A stretch of 6,804 nt of DNA from Duncaniella sp. (GCA_022511285.1 JAFLRW010000071.1:1-6804); one strand, 5' to 3'. Positions 1 through 6,503 are shown, counted from the first letter of the stretch. The notes: generated by a model not told the origin, from the sequence alone. Made by a program: numbers and translations.

Positions 1-2314
1 TAATAATGAGCCGGCTGTGACTATTGCAATTACCCTCGAAAACTCGGCGATAGTCCCCGACGTTGGTAAGGCTGTCGACTCTAAGTTGGCCGATGTTATG
101 CATCGCTTCCCCGCCGGTATGCAGACCGACAAGATTTTCTTTCAGCCCGACAAGGTCGACGAAGCCATCAGTGGTTTTATGCTCAATCTTGTGGAATCAG
201 TGCTCATTGTAGTGCTGATACTGATGCTCTCTATGGGGTGGCGCTCCGGTGTCATCATCGGCTTCGGATTGATTCTGACTGTGGCTCTGTCGTTCCCCAT
301 TCTTTCAGCTTGCGGCACCACCCTGCAGCGTATCTCGCTTGGTGCGTTCATTGTGGCTATGGGAATGTTGGTCGATAATTCCGTGGTGATTATGGACGGC
401 ATCCTTGCCGACCGCGACCGCGGTCTGCCCCCCGGCAAATACCTCTATCGCATTGTCCGCAACACTGCAATGCCTCTTCTTGGAGCCACTATAATCGCCG
501 CTTGCACGTTCCTCCCCATCTATGTCACCCCTGGCTCGGCCGGTGAGTTTGCCGGCGACCTTTTTGTGGTCATCTGTGTGAGCCTTCTCTCAAGCTGGAT
601 TCTTGCTCTAATCCAGGTGCCCTTTTGTGCCAAAAATTGGCTCCCCAAGGAGGATGAAAAGAATCCGGCGAGCGCTGAAGCCGACATTCGTTCCGGCGCT
701 GTGTATCGCGCTATGCGGCGTGTGCTCCAGTGGATTATCGGCCATCGCGTCTCTTCTATAGCCATAGCACTGGCCATCCTTGCCGCCTCCGGTTTCGGCA
801 TTACTCATCTGCGCTCTATTTTCTTCCCTGATTTCGACTACAAGCAGTTTGTAGTGGAGTGCTACTTTCCATCCACAAATGACGCTAATCAGGTGGATGC
901 CCGCATTCGCCAGCTTGCCGATTCAGTGGGGCGGATGGAGAGGGTTGACCGCGTGGTGGTCAGCACCGGGGGTGCTCCAGCCCGCTATTGCTTCGTGCGC
1001 CCGATGCCTTCAGGGGGCGACAATTATGCAGAGCTGATTGTCGACTGTAAGGATTTCCGCACTATGCTCGAGATGACTAACGAAGTGCGCGAGCGGCTGC
1101 GCCGGATTGCCCCGGATGCCTACATCCGCACTCGCAAATACAATTTCTCAATCGGCTCTACCCACACCGTGGAGGTGGAGTTCTCCGGGCCTGACACTAA
1201 AGTGTTGCGAAGCCTGGCTGAACGGGCCGAGAATATTATGCGTGAATCCCGATTCATTGACCCCTACTCTGTCCAGAACAATTGGAATGCCCCCGCTCCT
1301 CAGATTCAGTTTGCATTCTCGCAGCCTGATGCCGCCAGAGCCGGAATAAGCCGCAGCGATGTGGGCAACGCCCTTAAGGCGGCCGGCAGCGGTCATCCCG
1401 TGGGAGTTGTCTACGAGGGCGACAATATCCTGCCCGTCAATCTCCGTCTTCGCAATAGCGACGGTTCCAAGCCAGCCCAATTGCTTTCAGTCCCTGTCTG
1501 GTCTGTGGCCAACATCAACGCCGACCCCTCGCAACTGACGGGATTGGCCACAGGTGCTGTCTCGCCCCGCGACATATCTGAAAGATTGTTCCACACCTCT
1601 GTGGTTGGCAATGTGGTGGACAGTGCTTCGCTCAGATTCTCCGACGAGTATCTCTTCCGTTACAACGGTCAGCGCACCATCCAGGCTGAGGCTGACCCCG
1701 ACCCGTTCAACCCCGACGCCACTCCGGCTCGCGTGCTTGCCGACATCTCGGGTAAAATCGATTCAATCCCCCTTCCCCCGGGCTATACTATGCGCTATGC
1801 CGGCGAGAGCGATATCTCGGGAGAGGCCACGGAGACTCTCCTCGGATTTCTGCCTATGATTATTATGATGGTGTTCATTGTGCTGCTTCTGCTCTTCAAT
1901 AATTGGAAAAAGATTTTCGTCATCCTCCTCTGCTTCCCGTTTGTGATTTGCGGCATTGTGCCTATGCTGCTGCTCACCGACACCCCATTCACTTTTATTG
2001 CCATAATGGGATGTATGGGCCTGATAGGTATGATGGTCAAGAATGCCATCGTGCTCGTTGACGAAATCAACCGTCTTCGCACCGAGCAGCATCTCGAGCC
2101 CTACGAGGCTGTTGTCCAAGCCACTCTTAGCCGTGTCCGTCCGGTGATGCTGGCCTCCTTCACCACCATCCTCGGCATGATTCCGCTAATCTCCGACGCT
2201 ATGTACGGTTCGCTTGCCGTGACGGTGATTGGTGGGCTGTTTGTGGGCACGATAGTGACTCTGATGCTTCTCCCCCTTCTATATTCAATATTCTTTAAGA
2301 TTACAAGACAATGA
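1..2314 (+). CDS. RND-family efflux pump inner-membrane permease, 5'-truncated by the window edge
   Basis: Inner-membrane proton-driven exporter of the AcrB/HAE type that works with a periplasmic adaptor and a TolC channel. The frame is open from base 2, so the GTG at 17 is not the start. About 770 residues are visible, and by comparison with AcrB (about 1,050 aa) some 260-290 N-terminal residues are missing. Residues counted from base 2: helices TM2-TM6 around 59-210, TM7 near 250, a large periplasmic porter loop, then TM8-TM12 from about 615 to the end. TM4 carries GMLVDNSVVIMDG with Asp125, matching AcrB D407; the D408 position is Asn126. TM10 carries GMMVKNAIVLVDEI with Lys680, matching K940. 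Arg711 matches R971, while the T978 position is Ala718. The Asp-Asn pair is common in related RND proteins, so function is likely kept. The stop overlaps the start of the next gene (ATGA), indicating translational coupling. Substrate cannot be read from sequence. Confidence 0.93.
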   Translation, partial: NNEPAVTIAITLENSAIVPDVGKAVDSKLADVMHRFPAGMQTDKIFFQPDKVDEAISGFMLNLVESVLIVVLILMLSMGWRSGVIIGFGLILTVALSFPILSACGTTLQRISLGAFIVAMGMLVDNSVVIMDGILADRDRGLPPGKYLYRIVRNTAMPLLGATIIAACTFLPIYVTPGSAGEFAGDLFVVICVSLLSSWILALIQVPFCAKNWLPKEDEKNPASAEADIRSGAVYRAMRRVLQWIIGHRVSSIAIALAILAASGFGITHLRSIFFPDFDYKQFVVECYFPSTNDANQVDARIRQLADSVGRMERVDRVVVSTGGAPARYCFVRPMPSGGDNYAELIVDCKDFRTMLEMTNEVRERLRRIAPDAYIRTRKYNFSIGSTHTVEVEFSGPDTKVLRSLAERAENIMRESRFIDPYSVQNNWNAPAPQIQFAFSQPDAARAGISRSDVGNALKAAGSGHPVGVVYEGDNILPVNLRLRNSDGSKPAQLLSVPVWSVANINADPSQLTGLATGAVSPRDISERLFHTSVVGNVVDSASLRFSDEYLFRYNGQRTIQAEADPDPFNPDATPARVLADISGKIDSIPLPPGYTMRYAGESDISGEATETLLGFLPMIIMMVFIVLLLLFNNWKKIFVILLCFPFVICGIVPMLLLTDTPFTFIAIMGCMGLIGMMVKNAIVLVDEINRLRTEQHLEPYEAVVQATLSRVRPVMLASFTTILGMIPLISDAMYGSLAVTVIGGLFVGTIVTLMLLPLLYSIFFKITRQ

Positions 2315-3627
2315 CCTTAATCACACAGAGATTATATGCACTCGCTGTAGCCTCACTGATAATCCGCCTCGCAGCCCCGGCCATCACCATCGACGAGGCT
2401 CGGGCGGTGGAGATGGCGCTCGAGAATTCTAAGGAGATGAAGATGGCCCAAAATGCGGTGTCGCAGGCGGCGCTCAACCGAGGAATTGCCCGCACGGCTT
2501 ATCTGCCCGATTTCTCCGGATCGGCTTTGGGCATCTGGCGTGCCCCCGACTCCCAGTCCGATATGGGCATCACTCTCCGCATGCGTGGGGTCTATATGGC
2601 AGGCATCAGCCTGACGCAACCTATTTTCGCCGGAGGTAAAATCATTGCTGCAAATAAGCTGGCCGGCATCGGTCAGACTGTGGCCGACCAGCAGTTGCGG
2701 CAGACTCGCATCAATGTCTCTGCCAATGCCATCGTTGCTTATTGGAGCTATGTGGCCGTTTTGGCTAAGGTCGATATGATGGAGAGTTACCGCGCTTTAG
2801 TCGATACTGCCTATCGCCAGACCCTCGCAGCCGTCGATGCCGGAATGGCTACTCGCAATCAGCTCTTGCGCATCGAGGCGCGTCGCAGCTCGGTGGTCTA
2901 TCAGCAGGAGCAGGTGGCCGGCGGTGCCGAACTCTGCAGAATGGCGCTCTGCACCGCACTCGGACTGCCTAACGATACCCCAGTCGCTATCGCTGACTCG
3001 GTGATTCCATCCGAACTCCCTGACGGCCTCGAGTCGTATGACCTTGATAATCGCCCCGAAATGCAATTGCTGCGGGCCGACATCGAGGCCAAACGCCAGC
3101 AGGTGCGCATGGCTCGGGCTGATTTCCTCCCGCAGGTGGTCCTACAGGGCGGATGGAGCGCCTATGGCAACATGAAACTCACTATGATGCAGCAGCTGCC
3201 TGACGGCAATTATATGCCTGTCACTCAGAAAATCAACGAAAATGGCTGGAACATTATGCTGGGGGTTCAGGTGCCGATTTTCCATTGGGGTGAGGGACTC
3301 AAGAAGGTGAAACACGCTAAATTGGATGTCGATAATGCTCTGCTCTCCCTCGACCATAACGCCGACCTGCTTGACCTCCAGGTGAAACAGGCCATCACTA
3401 ATGTCAGGACCGGTGCAGAACTTGTCCGCTCTGCCAATACGGCTGTCTCGCAGGCGGAAGCTGCACTCAACTCCACGTCAGAGGCCTATTCGCTCGGACT
3501 CACTCCTATCACCGACCTCCTTGACGCCCAGGCTCAGTGGCACTCTGCTCGCGCTAATCTTATCGAGGCTCAGACTCAACTGCGAATCAATATCGTTGAC
3601 TATCGCTCGGCAACTGCGACATTATAA
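2311..3627 (+). CDS. TolC-family outer-membrane efflux channel
   Basis: Outer-membrane exit duct for the RND pump encoded immediately upstream. The 438 residues are normal for the OEP/TolC family. The ATG at 2311 sits in a 4-base ATGA overlap with the pump stop, which fixes the start. Residues 1-24 form a hydrophobic leader with a plausible cleavage after AAPA; Arg19 inside it is unusual, so the signal peptide is somewhat atypical. There is no lipobox Cys, unlike many OprM-type channels. The internal duplication typical of the family is visible: SLTQPIFAGGK near residues 100-110 and GVQVPIFHWGE near 318-327, each followed by long Ala/Gln/Leu-rich coiled-coil helices. NRPEMQLLRADIEAKRQQ (about 248-265) followed by ARADFLPQV, and the C-terminal LGLTPITDLLDAQ, are family hallmarks. 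No convincing intrinsic terminator follows the stop, so some read-through towards 3738 is possible. Confidence 0.94.
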   Translation: MTLITQRLYALAVASLIIRLAAPAITIDEARAVEMALENSKEMKMAQNAVSQAALNRGIARTAYLPDFSGSALGIWRAPDSQSDMGITLRMRGVYMAGISLTQPIFAGGKIIAANKLAGIGQTVADQQLRQTRINVSANAIVAYWSYVAVLAKVDMMESYRALVDTAYRQTLAAVDAGMATRNQLLRIEARRSSVVYQQEQVAGGAELCRMALCTALGLPNDTPVAIADSVIPSELPDGLESYDLDNRPEMQLLRADIEAKRQQVRMARADFLPQVVLQGGWSAYGNMKLTMMQQLPDGNYMPVTQKINENGWNIMLGVQVPIFHWGEGLKKVKHAKLDVDNALLSLDHNADLLDLQVKQAITNVRTGAELVRSANTAVSQAEAALNSTSEAYSLGLTPITDLLDAQAQWHSARANLIEAQTQLRINIVDYRSATATL

Positions 3628-3628
3628 T

Positions 3629-3650
3629 GTTAAACTATGTTAATTATAGT
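3629..3650 (+). promoter_or_regulatory. Operator-like GTTAA direct repeat with nested palindrome
   Basis: GTTAA occurs at 3629 and GTTAATT at 3639, starts 10 bases apart (one helical turn). The second copy is the centre of a perfect inverted repeat, ACTAT (3634-3638) / ATAGT (3646-3650). It lies just upstream of the predicted promoter of the 3738 gene. A matching repeat lies at the same place upstream of the 4645 gene. A regulator site is inferred; AT-richness makes chance or shared ancestry real alternatives. Confidence 0.35.
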
Positions 3651-3678
3651 GATTAAGGCAGAAAATACGCTAAATTTG
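3651..3678 (+). promoter_or_regulatory. Bacteroidetes-type promoter for the 3738 gene
   Basis: TAAATTTG at 3671-3678 matches the Bacteroidetes -7 consensus TAnnTTTG exactly. The -33 element is weak: only a G-containing AT-rich stretch ends at the expected spacing of about 19-21 bases. Transcription would start near 3685, giving a 5' leader of roughly 50 bases. Confidence 0.6.
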
Positions 3679-3681
3679 CAC

Positions 3682-3696
3682 AGCTTTTTGAAAGCT
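3682..3696 (+). other. Small hairpin near the predicted transcript 5' end
   Basis: AGCTTT and AAAGCT form a perfect 6-bp stem around a TTG loop. A T7 run begins only 15 bases later (3712), too far for a standard intrinsic terminator. It may shape the 5' end of the 3738 mRNA or be incidental. Confidence 0.3.
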
Positions 3697-3723
3697 ACAC
3701 TATTATAACAATTTTTTTAACCT

Positions 3724-3773
3724 CTAAATCATCTTCTATGAAGAAAATTTTTACTCTTTTCGCAGTGGCTGCA
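3724..3773 (+). repeat. Leader repeat, copy 1 (5' UTR end plus signal-peptide start)
   Basis: These 50 bases match 4631-4680 at 49 positions (C at 3733 versus T at 4640). The repeat covers 14 bases of untranslated leader and codons 1-12. Similarity continues slightly upstream, with TAACC before the CTAAATC block and a one-base indel. Confidence 0.9.
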
Positions 3774-4457
3774 CTCGCTCTGTCAGCCAAGGCTGCCGAT
3801 GTCTACTCTTGGGCTTCTAACGGTGGCGAAGTAACTGAAGTTGGCGGCACCATCACCTACGAGAACGGTGTTGACCCCAACCGCGTTAACTATCCTAACA
3901 CTGCCAATGGTGTTGAATACCACACCATCTGTCTCAACGGCAAGAAGGGTAACCTCGGTGAAACTCCCGCTTCTGCCAACGCCGGCTACATGAAGCTCGT
4001 GCTCAACGAAGCCCTTCAGGCTGGTGACAAACTTGAAATCAACGCTTATATCAACAAGGATGCCGAGTCCAAAGGCAGCGCTTACGTTGCTTTCATCGAT
4101 GCAGCCGGTGCTACTGTTGCCGATATCGCTGAAGATGAATCATATCCCAATGCAAACGAAGCATTCGGTGAGCAGCCCGCAGTTCACGCCCTCGAAGTTC
4201 CCGCTGCAGCTGTCGGCGTCAACACTATCTACATGTCTCGCAACCTCGCCAGCACCAACGTATTCATCGTTACCCTCAAGGTGACTCGCGAAGGTGGTGA
4301 CGAACCCGAAGATCCCAACGCAGCTCTCAACAACATCGCTGCTGAGGCTAACGCTCCCGTGGTTTACTACAACCTCCAGGGTGTGCGCGTAGAGAACCCC
4401 GCCAACGGCCTCTACATCCGCAAGCAGGGCAACACCGTTACCAAGGTGGTCCTCTAA
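3738..4457 (+). CDS. Small exported protein with conserved C-terminal tail (paralogue A), function unknown
   Basis: Not recognised as a named protein. The 239 residues begin with a clear Sec signal peptide: KK, a hydrophobic core, and a plausible cleavage after SAKA (residue 19). No lipobox Cys is present, so it is not a standard lipoprotein. The mature protein is rich in Ala, Asn, Gly and short beta-prone strands with a single Cys, consistent with a beta-sandwich or adhesin-like fold (inference). Residues 190-239, starting PEDPNAALNN and containing YYNLQGVRVENPANGLYI, form a tail nearly shared with the gene at 4645. This resembles the distal half of type IX secretion C-terminal domains, although it lacks the proximal half and ends in Val-Leu rather than a basic residue. 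The body favours AAC, CTC, ATC and AAG codons, suggesting high expression. It has its own promoter and terminator, so it is a single-gene unit. No Shine-Dalgarno precedes the ATG, as is usual in Bacteroidetes. Confidence 0.85.
   Translation: MKKIFTLFAVAALALSAKAADVYSWASNGGEVTEVGGTITYENGVDPNRVNYPNTANGVEYHTICLNGKKGNLGETPASANAGYMKLVLNEALQAGDKLEINAYINKDAESKGSAYVAFIDAAGATVADIAEDESYPNANEAFGEQPAVHALEVPAAAVGVNTIYMSRNLASTNVFIVTLKVTREGGDEPEDPNAALNNIAAEANAPVVYYNLQGVRVENPANGLYIRKQGNTVTKVVL
4305..4457 (+). repeat. C-terminal tail repeat, copy 1 (50 codons plus stop)
   Basis: Aligns without gaps to 5254-5406. I count 134 of 153 identical bases and 43 of 50 identical residues. The final half is strongest: from YYNLQG to the end only the penultimate residue differs (Val versus Ile). 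Confidence 0.9.
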
Positions 4458-4485
4458 TCAACAGAGAAAACAACATTTATTCCCG

Positions 4486-4520
4486 GCCCTCGGCGCTGAT
4501 TCAGCCCGAGGGCTTTTTTT
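4486..4520 (+). terminator. Intrinsic terminator after the 3738 gene
   Basis: GCCCTCGG (4486-4493) pairs perfectly with CCGAGGGC (4506-4513). The stem extends past a bulged C by GCTG/CAGC around a short loop, and seven T residues (4514-4520) follow. Confidence 0.93.
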
Positions 4521-4536
4521 AACGTTACATTTTTTC

Positions 4537-4553
4537 GTTAATTAAAGTTAATT
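4537..4553 (+). promoter_or_regulatory. Operator-like GTTAATT direct repeat upstream of the 4645 gene
   Basis: GTTAATT occurs at 4537 and 4547, starts 10 bases apart. Its position relative to the -7 box (34 bases) nearly equals that of the repeat upstream of the 3738 gene (32 bases). In both cases ATTA follows 13 bases after the second repeat start. A shared binding site or duplicated upstream DNA are both possible. Confidence 0.35.
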
Positions 4554-4556
4554 CAT

Positions 4557-4588
4557 TTTATTATTTCACCAAATATTGGTTAACTTTG
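4557..4588 (+). promoter_or_regulatory. Bacteroidetes-type promoter for the 4645 gene
   Basis: TAACTTTG at 4581-4588 matches TAnnTTTG exactly. TTTA at 4557-4560, 20 bases upstream, sits where the -33 TTTG is expected with one mismatch. The -7 box starts 64 bases before the ATG, compared with 67 for the upstream paralogue. Confidence 0.62.
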
Positions 4589-4630
4589 TGATGTTTTAAT
4601 ATCAAAACGAAAATTCATCTATTAATAACC

Positions 4631-4680
4631 CTAAATCATTTTCTATGAAGAAAATTTTTACTCTTTTCGCAGTGGCTGCA
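4631..4680 (+). repeat. Leader repeat, copy 2 (5' UTR end plus signal-peptide start)
   Basis: Partner of 3724-3773, 49/50 identical. Identity stops abruptly after codon 12, where the two signal peptides diverge in sequence while staying the same length. Confidence 0.9.
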
Positions 4681-5406
4681 ATGTCTATGGCAGCTATGGC
4701 TCAGGATGCCCCATTATTCCTCGCTCACGGTGACGCACAGTCTCGTGCAAAGGGTCCCTTGTACAACCTCTACGTAACCGAAGACGATGAGAAATACACC
4801 GTACCTTACGCTGACGGCCTCTTATGGGACAATGGTGTTGAGATGTATCTCGTAATGAATGATAAATCTTATAGCGGCGGTAACACAAACGGCACCCTCG
4901 GCAAGCCCATCAAGCTCTCAAATGGTGCTCCCAACCTCGTAGTGCTCCCTGACGGGTTCAAGTGTGGCAAGATCGTGTTCTACGGCTATTGCAACAATGA
5001 CGGCGAAGTTTCTTACATCGCTGACATCTCTGCCGAAGTTGACGGAGCGCTCCAGTGCGTTTACCGCAACGAAGGCACCGAAACTGTCCCCAATATTTCA
5101 AGAGACGACTTTAGCCCCATGACTTTGGAAGATATGCCCAAAATCGTGTGCGAACTCGGCACCGGTGTGACCGGCAACCTCTGGTTTAAGAACGGTGGCA
5201 AGCAGCCCGCCTTCTTCATCGAGCTCTATCCCGGCGAAGGCACAGGCGTGATGCCCGAAGACCCCAACGCTTCTCTCACTCAGATTGCCACTGAGGCTGA
5301 CGCTCCCGCTGTTTACTACAACCTCCAGGGCGTGCGCGTAGAGAACCCCGCCAACGGTCTCTATATCCGCAAGCAGGGCAACACCGTCACCAAAGTGATC
5401 CTCTAA
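4645..5406 (+). CDS. Small exported protein with conserved C-terminal tail (paralogue B), function unknown
   Basis: Not recognised as a named protein. The 253 residues start with a Sec signal peptide whose first 12 residues equal those of the 3738 product, with likely cleavage after AMA (residue 19) and no lipobox. The mature core (about 20-203) is beta-rich and contains four Cys (residue 107, residue 116 and two later), which could form disulfides after export. Residues 204-253 repeat the PEDPNA...YYNLQGVRVENPANG tail of the upstream gene. The cores are otherwise divergent, but a faint match exists: GKIVFYGYCNNDGEVSYIA (108-126) against GDKLEINAYINKD then AYVA (96-118) of the neighbour. This suggests distantly related folds. 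The gene has its own promoter and terminator. A surface or secreted role, perhaps via type IX secretion, is inference; a plain periplasmic protein is also possible. Confidence 0.85.
   Translation: MKKIFTLFAVAAMSMAAMAQDAPLFLAHGDAQSRAKGPLYNLYVTEDDEKYTVPYADGLLWDNGVEMYLVMNDKSYSGGNTNGTLGKPIKLSNGAPNLVVLPDGFKCGKIVFYGYCNNDGEVSYIADISAEVDGALQCVYRNEGTETVPNISRDDFSPMTLEDMPKIVCELGTGVTGNLWFKNGGKQPAFFIELYPGEGTGVMPEDPNASLTQIATEADAPAVYYNLQGVRVENPANGLYIRKQGNTVTKVIL
5254..5406 (+). repeat. C-terminal tail repeat, copy 2 (50 codons plus stop)
   Basis: Partner of 4305-4457 in the same frame, ending at the stop codon in both genes. Many differences are synonymous third-base changes (for example GGT/GGC, TAC/TAT, GTT/GTC), which points to protein-level constraint on an older duplication rather than a very recent copy. 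Confidence 0.9.
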
Positions 5407-5434
5407 GCAGAATCCTCATTCCAACTCTCTATAT

Positions 5435-5474
5435 AGCCCCGGATGCGACACCATACTCGCTCCGGGGCTTTTTT
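5435..5474 (+). terminator. Intrinsic terminator after the 4645 gene
   Basis: AGCCCCGGA (5435-5443) pairs perfectly with TCCGGGGCT (5461-5469). An inner GCGA/TCGC extension lies past a bulged T, and the T-run is 5469-5474. The hairpin contains the ATG at 5443, which argues against that codon being a start. Confidence 0.93.
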
Positions 5475-5514
5475 AACAAAAAAACGCTTCAAGCCCGGAC
5501 AACCTCACACCATT

Positions 5515-6474
5515 ATGCCTCGATATCGCGACAAGGCGGTTGATATGATGAAATTTTTGGCCGTCTTTCTCATTATCAATTCCCACGCCGATGCAATGTA
5601 TCCGCATCTATCACAACTCGCCACCGGCGGAGCCATCGGCGACTGTGTGTTTCTATTTGTTTCGGGCTACACACTCTTTCTCACCGCTCGACGCAGATTT
5701 GCCGACTACTTCAAGCGCCGCATAGCCCGCATCTATCCCTCGGTGATTGCGTCGCTGCTTTTCATCCTACTCATCAATCCTTCACGGACCGTTGGTCTTC
5801 AAGAATTTGTCGGCGGAGAATTTATTATGGCCCTGATGGTCTATTATATTATAATCTACGCTATAAGCCTCCTCCCACCACGAACCATACCAATCTCCCT
5901 CGCATCCACTTTCACGGTTTCTGTAATCATCTACCTGCTGTTTTTCCCTACCAAACATGAGCTCGGTGCCGCCGGAATCTACGGCATCACCACCTGCTTC
6001 AGATGGATTCCGTTTTTTGCCTTCATGCTCGGCGGCGCCTGGACCGGCGTCCTTGTCAGCTCCGGTACTCTGAAACCGGCCCAAAACTGCTGGCGCAATT
6101 TCTTCTTCATGGCGCTCAACGTGCTCCTCTTCTATGGAATACAGATTGCCGGAAAAATCAATCCCGCCTACGCGCCTCTCCAAATTCTCACCCTAATCCC
6201 CCTTGCCGGCACAATATGGTTTATGTATCGTTGGTGCAGTTGTGGGGCTATTACCCGCTTGTTTGACCTCTATCCTTGGGGAAAAGTCATCCTTTGGGTG
6301 AGCGGTCTGTGCCTCGAGTCATATCTCATTCAGTTTGCACTCTTCACCCCTGCACTCAACAGCATCTGGCCTCTAAATCTGATTATAATCACAGCCCTGA
6401 TTCTCGCGGCAGCTTGGCTCGTCAAGCACTTGGCCCGATTCATATCCTCGGCATTCGCCGAAGCTAAAGGCTGA
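5515..6474 (+). CDS. Acyltransferase family 3 integral membrane protein
   Basis: Member of the acyltransferase-3 family (PF01757 type), which moves acyl groups onto cell-surface sugars or lipids; the substrate here is unknown. The start at 5515 gives 319 aa beginning MPRYRDKAVDMMKFLAVFL, the usual family N-terminus. The in-frame ATG at 5443 would start inside the terminator hairpin and add 24 residues with no family resemblance. About ten hydrophobic helices are visible. Key residues are His24 in IINSH at the end of TM1, FLFVSGYTLF (46-55) in TM2, the family RxxR motif as Arg69/Arg72 in RRIARIYP, and LESYLIQ in the ninth helix, matching the family's LExYLxH/Q pattern. No TAnnTTTG promoter is seen between the preceding terminator and the start, so how it is transcribed is unclear. 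A terminator follows at 6504. Confidence 0.88.
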   Translation: MPRYRDKAVDMMKFLAVFLIINSHADAMYPHLSQLATGGAIGDCVFLFVSGYTLFLTARRRFADYFKRRIARIYPSVIASLLFILLINPSRTVGLQEFVGGEFIMALMVYYIIIYAISLLPPRTIPISLASTFTVSVIIYLLFFPTKHELGAAGIYGITTCFRWIPFFAFMLGGAWTGVLVSSGTLKPAQNCWRNFFFMALNVLLFYGIQIAGKINPAYAPLQILTLIPLAGTIWFMYRWCSCGAITRLFDLYPWGKVILWVSGLCLESYLIQFALFTPALNSIWPLNLIIITALILAAAWLVKHLARFISSAFAEAKG

Positions 6475-6503
6475 TAAAAACCCGTTTCAAGCAAAAAATA
6501 ATT

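Noticed and set aside
17..19. GTG at 17 as the start of the RND pump
   Set aside because: The frame is open to the window edge and the visible protein begins in the middle of a periplasmic domain, so the true start lies upstream.
142..438. Antisense open frame inside the RND gene (and others on the minus strand, for example 1148-1480 and 1763-2119)
   Set aside because: These are GC-rich-gene shadows with low-complexity, biased composition and no recognisable domains; the plus-strand gene explains the sequence.
3682..3718. Hairpin plus T7 run as a terminator for the efflux operon
   Set aside because: The T-run starts 15 bases after the stem, and the hairpin is downstream of a perfect -7 box, so it is better read as part of the next gene's leader.
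4024..4284. Overlapping plus-strand frame inside the first exported-protein gene
   Set aside because: It lies entirely within a well-supported gene in another frame, with Ser/Leu-rich composition typical of a frame-shifted reading.
4519..4541. TTAACG/CGTTAA inverted repeat just after the first terminator
   Set aside because: Only six base pairs in AT-rich DNA with no T-run in a useful position; likely incidental.
3724..4680. The paired leader repeats as ends of a mobile element or attachment sites
   Set aside because: They are coding plus leader sequence of two paralogous genes, with no transposase, terminal inverted repeats or integrase nearby.
5782..6183. 133-residue minus-strand frame within the acyltransferase gene
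   Set aside because: Hydrophilic, Glu/Gly-rich translation that mirrors the hydrophobic codons of the real membrane protein; no promoter or family resemblance.
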